DNA of 64,000 nt from Zea mays. Lineage: Eukaryota > Streptophyta > Magnoliopsida > Poales > Poaceae. Position numbers and translations under genes: made by a program. Below the pieces are notes generated by a model. It was not told where the DNA came from and ran no database searches. It was given only the letters and a program-made list of their open reading frames with translations. Position 1 is the first letter of the stretch. Every line of letters begins with the position of its first letter. Positions 35,862 to 47,310 of the stretch are shown here, piece after piece. The DNA lies in contig NC_050096.1 in assembly GCF_902167145.1 (NCBI RefSeq), positions 83,386,683-83,450,682 on the forward strand. The letters are read 5' to 3'.

Positions 35862-37512
35862 GTTTATGCATCCGGGGGCTCAAGTTGGATCATCGATAGC
35901 GGGTGCACAAACCACATGACTGGGGAGAAAATAATGTTCTCCTCCTATGAGAAAAACCATGATCCCCAAAGAGCTATCACATTCGGGGATGGAAATCAAG
36001 GTTTGGTCAAAGGACTTGGTAAAATTGCTATATCTCCTGACCATTCTATTTCCAATGTTTTTCTTGTAGATTCTTTAGATTACAATTTGCTTTTTGTTTC
36101 TCAATTATGCAAAATGGGTTACAACTGTCTTTTTACGGATATAGGTGTTACTGTCTTTAGAAGAAGTGATGATTCAGTAGCATTTAAGGGAGTGTTAGAG
36201 GGTCAGCTATACTTAGTTGATTTTAATAGAGCCAAACTCAACACTTGCTTAATTGCTAAGACTAACATGGGTTGGCTCTGGCACCGCCGACTAGCCCATG
36301 TTGAGATGAAGAATCTTCATAAGCTTCTAAAGGGAGAGCACATTTTGGGACTAACCAATGTTCATTTTGAGAAATACAGGGTTTGTAGCGCATGTCAAGC
36401 AGGAAAGCAAGTTGGTGTTCATCATCCACACAAGAACATCATGACGACCGACATGCCGCTTGAGCTACTCCACATGGACCTATTCGGCCCGATAGCTTAC
36501 ATAAGCATCGGCGCGAGTAAGTATTGTCTTGTAATTGTGGATGATTATTCTCGCTTCACTTGGGTGTTCTTTTTGCAGGAAAAATCACAAACCCAAGAGA
36601 CCTTAAAGGGATTCTTGAAACAGGCTCAAAATGAGTTCGGATTGAGAATCAAAAAGATAAGAAGCGACAACGGGACAGAGTTCAAGAACTCACAAATAGA
36701 AGGCTTCCTTGAGGATAAGGGCATCAAGCATGAGTTCTCTTCTCCCTACACGCCACAACAAAATGGTGTAGTGGAGAGGAAGAATAGAACTCTACTTGAC
36801 ATGGCGAGGACCATGCTTGATGAGTACAAGACTTCGGACCGGTTTTGGGCGGAAGCAATCAACACCGCTTGCTACGCCATCAACCGCCTCTACCTTCACC
36901 GAATCCTCAAGAAGACATCTTATGAACTCCTAACCGGTAAAAAGCCCAATGTTTCATATTTTAGAGTCTTTGGTAGCAAATGCTTTATTCTTGTTAAAAG
37001 AGGTAGAAAATCTAAATTTGCTCCTAAGGTTGTAGAAGGTTTTTTACTTGGTTATGATTCAAACACAAGGGCATGTAGAGTCTTTTAACAAGTCCACTGG
37101 ACTAGTTGAAGTTTCTTGTAACATTGTGTTTGATGAGACTAACGGCTCTCAAGTAGAGCAAGTTGATCTTGATGAGCTAGATGATGAAGAGGCTCCATGC
37201 GTCGCGCTAAGGAACATGTCCATTGGGGATGTGTGTCCTAAGAAATTCGAAGAGCCTCCACATGCACAAGATCAACCATCATCTTCAAATCAAGCATCTC
37301 CACCAACTCAAAATGAGGACCAAGCTCAAGAGGATGAAAATGAAGATCAAGAAGATGAGCCACCTCAAGAGGAGGACAATGATCAAGGGGGAGATGCCAA
37401 TAATCAAGACAAGGAAGATGATGACGGTCCAAGACCGCCACACCCAAGAGTCCACCAAGCAATACAACGAGATCACCCCGTGAACACCATCCTCGGCGAT
37501 ATTCATAAGGGG
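35862..37512 (+). pseudogene. Copia protease/integrase region (element 1)
   Basis: The pol frame opens right after a TAG at 35859-35861. SSWIIDSGCTNHMTG is the protease active-site region (DSG), followed by the GAG-pre-integrase zinc motif and the integrase core. Catalytic residues are visible as LLHMDLFGP, IRSDNGTEFKN and QQNGVVERKN. A one-base insertion near 37085, relative to copia element 2, changes frame. The C-terminal acidic, Gln/Pro-rich linker continues to the deletion point near 37513. The core itself looks intact. Confidence 0.88.
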
Positions 37513-37515
37513 GTA

Positions 37516-37842
37516 TATTGTCGCAGGTCATTGTTGCGCGCAATTGCTTTGGATGAGGCAAACCCTTAGGGACTATGGTTACAAATTAACCAAAGTTCCT
37601 CTTCTATGTGATAATGAGAGTGCAATCTGCATGGCGGATAATCCCGTTGAGCACAGCCACACTAAGCATATAGCCATTCGGTATCACTTTTTGAGGGATC
37701 ACCAACAAAGGGGGATATCGAGATTGCATATGTTAGCACCAAAGAACAATTAGCCGATATCTTTACTAAGCCACTAGATGAGAAAACTTTTACCAAACTT
37801 AGGTATGAGCTAAATATTCTTGATTCTAGGAATTTTGTTTGA
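37516..37842 (+). pseudogene. Copia RNase H C-terminal remnant (element 1)
   Basis: After the deletion junction at 37513-37515 the sequence resumes with the RNase H end: LRDYGYKLTKVPLLCDNESA, then PVEHSHTKHIAIRYH and DIFTKPLDEKTF. A frameshift lies near 37715. The whole RT (LVAKGYSQ to YVDD) and the first part of RNase H are absent. Confidence 0.85.
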
Positions 37843-38665
37843 TATTTTGCACACATAGCTCATTTATATACCTTGATTATATATCTTTCATGTGCTATGA
37901 CTAATGTGGTTTTCAAGTGTATTTCATGCTAAGTCATAGATTGAAAGGGAAATGGAGTCTTCGGCGAAGACAAGGCTTCCACTCCACTCCGTCGAATTAT
38001 TCATCATTTGTCGGCGCTCCGCACCGCTCTCCAATTTGGTATAATCTTCACGCATACATTACTTACCAAAGGGGAGAAAGTATAAGGGCTTATATTTCAC
38101 TCACTAGTATTCGTTTTTGGTGATTCATGCCAAAGGGGGAGAAAGTATTAGCCCAAAGCAAAAGGACCGCACCACCACCAATTTCAAAAATGTAGTCTTT
38201 CAAATTTGTATTAAAAGAAGGTTTTTCAATTAGTATCTTATTTTTGATAGAAATTTCAAAATTGTTATAACTCCTTTCAAAATTAATATCTAAAACCCTA
38301 TTGAACACTAAGAGGAGAATTTTATTAAGGGGGAGTTTTGTTTAGTCAAAGGAAAAGCATTTGAAACAAGGGGAGAAAATTTCAAAACGTGAAAATGCTT
38401 CTTAAAATCTTATTAATTTACCTTTGACTATTTGCAAAAAGACTTTGAACAGAATTTCCAAAAGAATTTGCAAAAACAAAACAATTGGTGCAAGCGTGGT
38501 CCAAAATGTTAAATATGAAGAAAGCATCCATGCATATCCTATGAGAATATATATTGGTTTAATTCCAAGTAACCTTTGCACTTACCTTATGCAAACTAGT
38601 TCAATTCTGCACTTATATATTTGCTTTGGTTTGTGTTGGCATCAATCACCAAAAAGGGGGAGATT
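37843..38665 (+). other. 3' non-coding region and polypurine tract of copia element 1
   Basis: Repeated 'aagggggaga(g/t)' tracts occur near 38075, 38125 and 38325. The last, AAAAAGGGGGAGA at 38652-38664, directly precedes the LTR and is the likely plus-strand priming site. No gene. Confidence 0.75.
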
Positions 38666-39463
38666 GAAAGGGAAATAGGCTTACACCTTTTCCTAAATGA
38701 TTTTGGTGGTTGAATTGCCCAACACAAATAATTGAACTAACTAAGTTTGCTCTAGATTATAAGTTTTACAGGTGCCAAAGGTTCAACACAAACCAATAAA
38801 AAGTCCAAGAAAGGGTTCAAATAAAAAGAGCAAAAGACAACCCAAAGGCAGCCCTGGTCTGGCGCACCGGACTGCCCGGTGCACCAGGGAGTTCCACTAC
38901 AAACTTGCCACCTTCAGGAATTCGAGGAGGCCGCTCCGCTATAATTCACCGGACTGTCTGGTGTAGCACCGGACTGTCCGGTGTGCCAAGCGGAGCAACG
39001 GTCGTCCGCGCCAATGGTCGTCTGTAGAGGAACAGTAAAACGCTCCAAACAAATTAGTGGCTAGAGAGAGAGAGACTTTTGTGTTCCTTTGAGCTCTTGC
39101 GCTTGGATTGATTTTCTTCTTCCTCCATTCTTGTGTTCAACTCACTTGTAATCAAAACAAGAGACACCAAGTTGTGGTGGTCCTTGTAGTGGACTTAGTG
39201 TCCCATTTGATTGAAGAGAAAGGCTCACTCGGTCTAAGTGACCGTTTGAGAGAGGGAAAGGGTTGAAAGAGACCCGGTCTTTGTGACCACCTCAACGAGG
39301 AGTAGGTTTGCAAGAACTGAACCTCGGTAAAACAAATCACCATGTTCATTCGCTTTATTTCTTTGTTGATTTGTTTTCCCTCTCTCTCGGACTTGAATTT
39401 AACTCTAACGCTAACCCCGGCTTGTAGTTGTGCTTAAACTTTATAAATTTCAGATTTGCCTAT
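38666..39463 (+). repeat. Second LTR of copia element 1, internally deleted and 3'-truncated
   Basis: Starts TGAAAGGGAAATAGGC after the polypurine tract. It lacks about 325 bp at 39045 (join 'aaaacgct'/'ccaaacaaatt'), and its last 27 or so bases are missing where the third LTR begins. Confidence 0.85.
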
Positions 39464-40633
39464 TGAAAGAGAAATAGGCTTACACCTTTTCCTAAATAAT
39501 TTTGGTGGTTGAATTGCCCAACACAAATAATTGAACTAACTAGTTTACTCTAGACTATAAGTTTTATAGGTGCCAAAGGTTCACAACAAACCAATGAAAA
39601 GACCAAGAAAGGGTTCAAACAAGAGAGCAAAAGACAACCCAAAGGCAGCCCTGGTCTGGCGCACCGGACTGTCCGGTGTGCCACCGGACAGTGTCCGGTG
39701 CACCAGGGAGTTCCACTCTAAACTTGCCACCTTCGGGAATTCGGGAGGCCGCTCCGCTATAATTCACCGGACTATCCGGTGTAGCACCGGACTGTCCGGT
39801 GCACCAAGCGGAGCAACGGCTCCAAGCGCCAACGGTCATCTGCAACGGTACAGGAACAATGAACAGTGTTCACTGCGCGCGCAGAAGTCAGAGGAGGCGT
39901 CAGAAGGCGCACCGGACAGTGAACAGTGATTGTCCGGTGCACCACTTGTCAGAGGTCCAACGGTCAGAACCCAATGGCCGGGTGACGTGGCTGGCGCACC
40001 GGACAGTGTCCGGTGCGCCATACGACAACAGCCTTCACCAACGGTTCTTTTGGTGGTTGGGGCTATAAATACCCCCCAACCACCGCACTTCAATGCATCC
40101 AAGTGTTCAGCCATCAAACCCCATACAAGAGCCCTAGACTTCATTCAAAGACACAAACAAAGAGATCAAATCCTCTCCCAAGTCCGGAATCACTTCAAAC
40201 AAATTAGTGACTAGAGAGAGAGACATTTGTGTTCATTTGAGCTCTTGCGCTTGTATTGCTTTTCTTCTTCCTTCTTTCTTGTGTTCAACTCAATTGTAAT
40301 CAAAACAAGAGACACCAAGTTGTGGTGGTCCTTGTGGGGACTTAGTGTCCCGTTTGATTGAGAAGAGAAGCTCACTCGGTCTAAGTGACCGTTTGAGAGA
40401 GGGAAAGGGTTGAAAGAGACCCGGTCTTTGTGACCACCTCAATGGGGAGTAGGTTTGCAAGAATCGAACCTTGGTAAAACAAATCACCGTGTTCATTCTC
40501 TTTATTTCTTTGTTGATTTGTTTCCCTCTCTTTCGGACTCGATTATATTTCTAACGCTAACCCCGACTTGTAGTTGTGCTTAAACTCTAAAAATTTCAGA
40601 TTTGCCTATTCACCCCCCTCTAGGCGACTTTCA
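39464..40633 (+). repeat. Third LTR of copia element 1, full length (1170 bp)
   Basis: Starts TGAAAGAGAAATAGGC and ends CGACTTTCA, followed by the ACAGG duplication. It contains palindromic CCGGACTGTCCGG-type clusters (39660-39800, 39905-40015) and a TATA box, CTATAAATA at 40063-40071. Confidence 0.9.
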
Positions 40634-40638
40634 ACAGG

Positions 40639-41906
40639 TCTACAAGGAGAAGTTTGTACAACAAGGGCGCGAAGAGGCCATGAAGGAGCAGATCATGGGA
40701 AATCGAGGAAGCATTCAGAAGCCAAAACCCCAACATGGTGGAGCTAAGGACGCAAATGTTTCGCTAGTCTAGTATGGCAAGGAATTGATGGCATGGAGTC
40801 AAGGGGACATGGTGCAGCCGGGTGAACCCGCAATTGAAGGCCAGATGGTGCCACCAACCGGAGGACTCGACATGTACCCAATCAATGATATCGACAGACA
40901 AATGCCATGTCACATCGTCGTGCCGTATGACAGACTGTCGAAGAGACAAATGGAGGTGGGCACATGAATAGCATTGTTGGGACGCAACGCATGTACGACG
41001 ATAAGAGAATTCCAACCAGGTATGCCAAGGTGCTGGTCAACTAAGTCCAACCAGAACACACAGACAATGAAATTGACATACCCAATGTAGACGGTGACAT
41101 GTACCTCAGAAATGTTGAAGGCAAGGGAGTGCTTTGGGACAAGTTAGTCATATACCTAGGTGAAGATACGACATTGTCACATCAATCAACGTCTCCCATG
41201 CCTCATGATGTTGACGACGACCACCACCACAGTGATAGTGAACTAGGGGGCAATCCGCCAGGCAACTCATAAGGCAACCCTCCCAGCACGAGCAAACCAC
41301 AACAAGGAATAGGATCAGAAACTAGGGATGGATCCAGATATTTATTCGGATGTTAAATTTTTGGTCTTCTTTCTTCGATTATGAACAAATAACATATAGA
41401 ATTTTCTATGTAAATTTATATTCTTGTTTTTAGCATTGAGGTTATTAATCTTCACAAAAAATAAACATTAAATTCATTCTATATATTTTTAAATAATTGA
41501 TATAAAATTCGGATGTCTATTCGAATACGGATTCAGATGTTTTTTTCACCTTTTTTGTTGTAGGGAGAAAATAATATACATAAAAAATTATATAAAAATT
41601 TATTTAAATACTTCATAATATTCTTAATAACATTGCCAAAATTAGTTTTAAATTTTATGTATATCTATGCTAAAATATTAGATTTGTGATTCAAGTCGGA
41701 TGTTTTAGGAACATCCCTATGAGAAACAACACCCGATAATACTACACCACCTGCAAGTGATCCAAAGGAGGACAGACAATCATGTCTGCCCACACCAAAA
41801 AATACAATACAAGAACATGCACAAGAAGTGGGGCCCAACCATGGGTACACCAACGTGGAGAAGGCGGTCGTCAGCATAGTAAAAGAACACTGAAGCTCAG
41901 TTCCAA
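40639..41906 (+). pseudogene. CACTA gene, middle region (interrupted by a hAT MITE)
   Basis: Decayed plus-strand coding sequence. VYKEKFVQQGREEAMKEQI continues from the DNA upstream of the copia insertion. After stops comes DRQMPCHIVVPYDRLSKRQM, then NEIDIPNVDGDMYLRNVEGK and VLWDK. This order matches the conserved region that precedes the Ulp1 protease in plant CACTA proteins (DUF8039-like; assignment by recall). A Pro/Ser/Gln-rich linker follows and is split by the hAT element. A GT donor-like site ends the exon near 41906. Several stops make it a pseudogene. Confidence 0.6.
41323..41719. repeat. Non-autonomous hAT-like element, 397 bp, inside the CACTA exon
   Basis: Ends TAGGGATG and CATCCCTA. 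The flanks TCAGAAAC (41315-41322) and TGAGAAAC (41720-41727) agree at 7 of 8 positions. Interior is AT-rich with 'attcggatg' motifs. Coding continuity of the surrounding CACTA exon resumes after it. Confidence 0.8.
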
Positions 41907-41981
41907 GGTATGCTTATGAAAAATATTGTAGGAGTTACTTGCAAAGTTTTTTTTATTCTTGACTATCTCATGTACTGTAGA

Positions 41982-42223
41982 GGCCTAACTCACTAGTTCT
42001 TGGCCCAATTTGGATGGCTGCCCTAAAAACTACGAGCCTCGCAAGTTCATGTTAACCTTGGGCAAACTCATGGAGGAGTCATGGGACGTGAGTAAGTTCC
42101 ATATTTGATACATGGAGGCAGTGAAAGCAGGCCTACGTTCTTTCGTTATCCATGTGTCATGGAAGTACTTCTCTTTCCAATCATATGATATAGTGGTCGT
42201 AGATTTCCACGACATGTAGAGGC
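41982..42223 (+). pseudogene. CACTA gene exon split by the solo LTR
   Basis: After an intron of about 75 bp (41907-41981, GT...TAG), the exon reads KNYEPRKFMLTLGKLMEES, then KAGLRSFVIHVSWKYFS and DIVVVDFHDM. The same exon resumes at 46122. A stop (TAG) lies next to the insertion point. The motif style is that of the region just before the Ulp1 domain in CACTA proteins. Confidence 0.6.
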
Positions 42224-45200
42224 TGTAACACTCAAAATCACATTTCAATGAATTAAAGAATTCTTTAAAAGAGTTTGAGATAAAAATGACTACCAATAAT
42301 GATATCATCCGCGATAAAGTGTATTTCTCAAAATTAAATAAATAATGATAAGTAAGAATTTGGTATTCAAAATAGGACATCCAAAACTTAAAACTAAAAG
42401 TCAAAGCAACAAATAAAGGAGAAACTTTCAATTTATTACTCCCTCTATAAACTATAAAAGGAAGGCACTCTTTAAAAATGTTGGAACCAAAATAATTAAA
42501 AGTAGAGGTTATATATTCACTTCTCCTAAAGGAACTAGGTAATAAGCATTTATTTTTGTATGTACTTCAAACTTGAATATACATGTTCAGAAATATTATC
42601 TAAAGAATCTAAATTAAATAAAAGGCTATATAGATATTGTTTTTAAGTAAATAATAAACATCATTTTATGTGATTAAAATAGATGGTCTTAATTAAATTA
42701 AATAAATGATATGAATGACTCTTTAATTATTGGTGTGAATCATTTACCTATTTTCATTTATTTAAATAAATAGGGTACAAATAGATAAAGTTATACTTGC
42801 ATCCCATACTGGAGTTTTGCTTGTGCATAAATTGGAAATTTAGAATTTAAACTTGGTTTGATATGAATTTGAAATAAGAAAGGAAAACGAAATAGGAAAA
42901 GAAAAGCAAAATAAAACGCTTACCTGGGCCAAAACCACACTTGGCGGCCCAAGTTTTCCCAGCTGAGCGACCCAACCAAACCTGTGGGCGCCGACATGTG
43001 GGGTCACCCCGTTTGTTGGCTGCTCCTCACCCGCGCTCGCTGTTGATGCGGGCCCGTTTGGCAGACGATGCCGCGTGCACATACAAGCCGGGGCGCCGTG
43101 ACCGCGTACCCCTCCACCCACTGGCACGTGGACCCAACTGGTCAAGCCGGGTCCTCCTTCTTCCCAGGGTTGTTACGCTGGGGCCGAATTCCTCACCGCG
43201 GATGGTGCCTGGGAGCTCGCCGTGGCCGTTCTTTTCTCGGCTAGACTCGTTCCTCGCTCCCTAGGTGGGGCCATGAATACCTAGATAGTACCACCCCTTT
43301 GTTAGCCAATACAAGTCACACAGAGTGCCACCATCACGTAGGAGCCATGGCCACCGGAGAGCATAGCAAAACTAGGATGGGATATCGTGGTGCGTCCACG
43401 TCTTGGCGAAGCATTAGAGGAAGTCTCATGGCACGCCAGAATGCATGGTTGGTGTCTTCATCCTCTTCGGACGGGAGCAGTGGGTGAACTGGCGCATCGC
43501 GGGTGTGAAGCTTGCCGCCACCGTTGACCCATGATATCATCACCGTTGGAGCCTTGCTGTCGGGGGGGCTTCACCAGGCTTCGTTGATCATGAGCGTTGC
43601 TCCGCCTAGGGAGATTACGCTCCGGCCGCCGGGAATTGTTCACCGGAGCAACTCCCCCACCGTGAAAAGACCCTGCCGCAAACCACCTTTTGTGCGTCGC
43701 CATATCTGGTAAGGCCCTTCTCATCTAGTTCGTGAAGCCATCCTTTTCGCGTATCACCAAGCAGGGTTCGTAGTAGGGCTTCGGGTGAGTGTTGGGATTT
43801 CTCCGGCGAGGCCCCACTGTAATGGCTGGCGGTGCCGCTGCCTGGCAGCAGCGTGGGGAGGAGAAGGCGTCGGGGCATTGATGTTGTGATTGATGGCTCC
43901 AGATGGATGTTAGTGTGGTGTGTGCTTGACCATTTGATCTCGCATGGGCGGCCAATATTAGGTCAAGGATACCCCTTCATGACTCGGGCGGGTGGTCGTT
44001 TGATTGGGATCCGAGGGTTGCGATTGAAACTCGGGTAATTAAATCTGGGCCGCTGCTTGGGGATCTAACAGTTGTCGTTGGGTACCACTTCAGGTTAACG
44101 CCCGATTTAATCTGCATCGTCAGCCGATGATCGGACGGTCAGATATCATCGATACCCCTTCGGCGTGCTAGTTTTGCAAAAGAGTCCCTAGATTTTATTA
44201 GAATCAACCCGCAGTCCTATTGAAGTGCAGAAGTAATTACAGAGCAGTTCATCTTCTTTTAGATAACACCCTGACTTTCATGAAAATAGTAGCTGTCGTC
44301 CATTAATGTTATTTAGTTACAAAAATTAAGTCAGAAATTTGTTTTAGGGTATAAAGTGATTCAATAAACTTAGAAAGTCCATAACTTTTGCGATCCAACT
44401 CTGTTTTATTCCGTTCAAGTTGCGCTAGCTTCGAAATAAATTATCTACACAGTATCAACATTATCTTGGTCATATCATACATATTTTATAATTAGACATT
44501 TATTTATCCTATGATTAGTAGATTTATCTTACTAACCAAAGTTACTATGTCTATGATTATAATGGGACTAAAATATGTTTGCTAATCAAGTATGATTTGA
44601 TCAAGTGTAAGTTAGTTACTTCTTTGGGTTATATTTCTCACATGATTTATATTACTTAAAATTGACCTAGAATGTAGTTTTCCTATTTAAACACTTAAAT
44701 CTTCAGAAAATCATAACTTTATAACCATAACTCTGAATTTAGCAGTTCTCGAACCTATGACCTCGTAGCGACGCGTAGAATATTATTATGTAGTTTGTAC
44801 TTATGTTTGGTGTGATGTTAATTTTGCCTATACCATGTTTGTTTGTAATACTACGTTTAGCAGTGAGGTCACGAGTCACCTGAAGAGCAAGTTGGTACCT
44901 GGAATCTCAAGTTCCAAGCAAGTTGTGCCCATGATCACTTTTATTTACCCAATAATGTTCTCTATAATCATTTTATCATGCACAGGCTTAATTTTGATGG
45001 GACCCAATAGGTCACCCTAGTTTGGTCATCTTTACACCTTGTTTATCCCTGAACTATTTGGGTAGTTTTTGCTATTGCTCTATATGGTTTTGGGATTAAT
45101 ATTACATTATGATTATGTTCCAATTATACTGTTGTTTTACATATTGTTCATGACAAGATCATTTATTAATTGGAACATGGAGCTTAACTTGAGAAACACG

Positions 45201-46121
45201 TGCCACCACAAGGGTGGAATGGGACGCCCTTGGCTAACTAATTAGGAAAGCTAGTGGAAGACTACCTTATCCGAAAGGGGCAAGGGTAGTAGACGAGTAG
45301 GGCGTGTAGGGAGGTTCTCAGATTGATTTTGCTGCGATAGCGGTCAGACGAGGGATTCCTACATTGCTCTTCCTAGAAACTGTAGCGGGTTTTCGGAAGC
45401 TAGTGGAACTTTGTAAAGGCCTCGTAGTGGATCCCTAGCCATTCACCTCAGAAGTGTCTAAGGGCCTTGCAAACCTTGGTGACATGGGATACATGACTTG
45501 TGGGTACAGGGTACAACCTCTGCATAGTGTAAAAATGGTATACTAGTTGTGCTCGTGGTCATTAGCCGCTTAGGACTCTCACATGATTAATTTATGGAAT
45601 TAAATTAAATTTGTCATATGCATTGCATCGCGAGTGTTGTTATCAATTTTGATTTATTATTACTCTGGTTTGGTATCTACTTACACTTAGTAACTGCTAA
45701 TAAAATTTTGACCAACTTTAAAAGCAATGCTCAGCTTTAACCATCCACTTTGATAAGCCTTACACTTCACATGGGCTCCCACCTTTGGCGAGTTCATGCA
45801 CATTATTCCACACAACTTGTTGAGCGATGAACATATGTGAGCTCACCCTTGCTGTCTACACCCCCCATAGGTCAAGAACAGGTACCGCAGGATGAGGCGC
45901 ATGGAGGATGCTGCGATGTATTCATGAGAGGTCTAGGTCGTCGTCTCTCAGTCAACTTTGGGTTGCTGGATCGTTGACTTCATATGATGTAATTATTTAT
46001 TTATTTTGCACAGAACTCCTATATAGTAAAGATGTGACATTCTTTTATGTACCATGAGTCATCATATGTGTAAGACTTGGTCCTAGCACACCTGGTGATT
46101 GCGTTCACGCCCGGGTCGACA
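42224..46121 (+). repeat. Solo LTR, Del/Tekay-like gypsy, 3898 bp
   Basis: Begins TGTAACACTCAAAATC and ends GTCGACA. Flanks GAGGC (42219-42223) and GAGGA (46122-46126) are a 5-bp target duplication with one change. No internal region or second LTR is present. The split host exon rejoins in frame when the LTR and one flank are removed. A GC-rich centre (42900-44100) with short meaningless frames is typical of these LTRs. Confidence 0.82.
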
Positions 46122-46277
46122 GAGGATCCTACGGCGCAAGGACCTCAACCTCGCTCAAGTCACCTTATTTTCTCTATATGTTAATTATAATTTTCACACC
46201 CTTACATCGCTCACACTACAAGAAAAAATAATAGTAATAATGTCATGCCTTGTGTCCTTACAGGATGCAAGCATATG
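46122..46277 (+). pseudogene. CACTA gene: exon end, short intron and start of next exon
   Basis: RILRRKDLNLAQ ends an exon at 46158. A GT-AG intron of 105 bp follows (46159-46263). The next exon opens at 46264 and is cut at 46277 by the Tat-lineage insertion, continuing at 55705. Confidence 0.55.
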
Positions 46278-46864
46278 TGTTAGGGACTTGTTATCAAATG
46301 CTATGAATTAAGAACAAGGCAACATAAAGTGTTAAATGTTAACGTCCTTCGTCCACGAAACATTATTCCCTTGAGGATAATGGACCTTGGACGAAGGTTG
46401 ATGAAAGTATAAATTACGAAGCTTAAGTCTTCGTAATAAAATTTCAATAGATATTGTAAGATGCCATAAAATAAAAGGTATAAAAAGGGGTAAATAAATC
46501 ATAGACGAATTATATCATATTTACTTAATATATTGAATCATTGAATACAATAATACCTCTGCCTTGGCAAAGGTTGGATTCCAGAATATGCTATTGCAAT
46601 TATCAGGATGCGTGAACAGTAAAGGAATACTGTTCACTATTTATAGGCACAGGACGCAGCCTGTGAGGAATTACAAGTATGCCCCTTATAAAAGCTTACA
46701 ACATTGACTCAGACCTTCATGGACTAAAAGGTCATTCTATCTTTAAGTCGGTTTGTAATGCCGAAGCTTCACGAAGAGGAACCTTCGGCCATCTTATACA
46801 AACAGCTTCAGCTGAAAACCGCTTCTTCCTATAAGACCTTTGGCGACGAAGCATAGGCCCAACA
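46278..46864 (-). repeat. 3' LTR of the Tat-lineage element
   Basis: 587 bp with TG...CA ends, five differences from the other LTR. Minus-strand TATA-like CTATAAATAG at about 46637-46646. Confidence 0.95.
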
Positions 46865-46880
46865 GTAGCCCCTTTCGCGG
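46865..46880 (-). promoter_or_regulatory. Polypurine tract
   Basis: The minus strand reads GCGAAAGGGGCTAC directly before the 3' LTR start, in the position of the plus-strand primer. Confidence 0.7.
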
Positions 46881-47122
46881 TGCTAGATCGTTTTTCGTAA
46901 CGAGCTTGATCCGTGAAAAAAGTCTCTTAAGCTTCGGGGAGCCGAAGGTCCAAAAAACACCTTCCTTGAGCTCGTTGTCGAGAAACGATTCAATTTCCCA
47001 GCGCGTAGCGGTCCCACCTTGCAGAGTTACTGTTTGGTCTCTGCGGTCCACCGCACAGCGAGTGCAAGCGGGTGTCTGCCTGGTGTAAAAATCCTGGCGC
47101 TTCGCCTTCTTACCTGCAGTAC

Positions 47123-47130
47123 TATATAAA
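47123..47130 (+). promoter_or_regulatory. TATA box of the antisense gene
   Basis: TATATAAA on the plus strand, 180 bp upstream of the first ATG of the antisense gene and outside the LTR. Spacing suits a transcript starting near 47160. Inferred from sequence only. Confidence 0.55.
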
Positions 47131-47310
47131 CAGACGAGTAGATGTGAAGTTACCACAGCATTCATTGCTATTTGCATTGTTCTGCTGCCAAAATTTTTAA
47201 CCATCGCCGAAGCTTGTCCGTCGGAATCAAACGAAGCTCCAGTTTGAAGCCCGCTTCGTCAGAAAAACCTTCGGAAGAAGAAAGTATTAAATTTCCACAT
47301 TCATCATTAA

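Larger units (their letters stand above)
32429..40633 (+). mobile_element. Opie/Ji-like copia retrotransposon with three LTR copies and deleted RT
   Basis: Flanked by the perfect 5-bp duplication ACAGG (32424-32428 and 40634-40638). Order: internally deleted 5' LTR, Met-tRNA PBS, gag, integrase, remnant RNase H, purine-rich tract, a second internally deleted LTR, then a third nearly complete LTR joined to it. Gag has in-frame stops and RT is missing. Clade (SIRE/Maximus) and family are inferred from the LTR start TGAAAGGGAAATAGGC, the CCGGACTGTCCGG clusters and the gag sequence. Confidence 0.9.

Noticed and set aside
46214..46226. CACTACAAGAAAA, identical to a CACTA terminal repeat start
   Set aside because: It lies inside a 105-bp GT-AG intron of the CACTA gene, 50 bp before a coding exon, with coding sequence on both sides. 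It is more likely chance or an internal motif than an element end.
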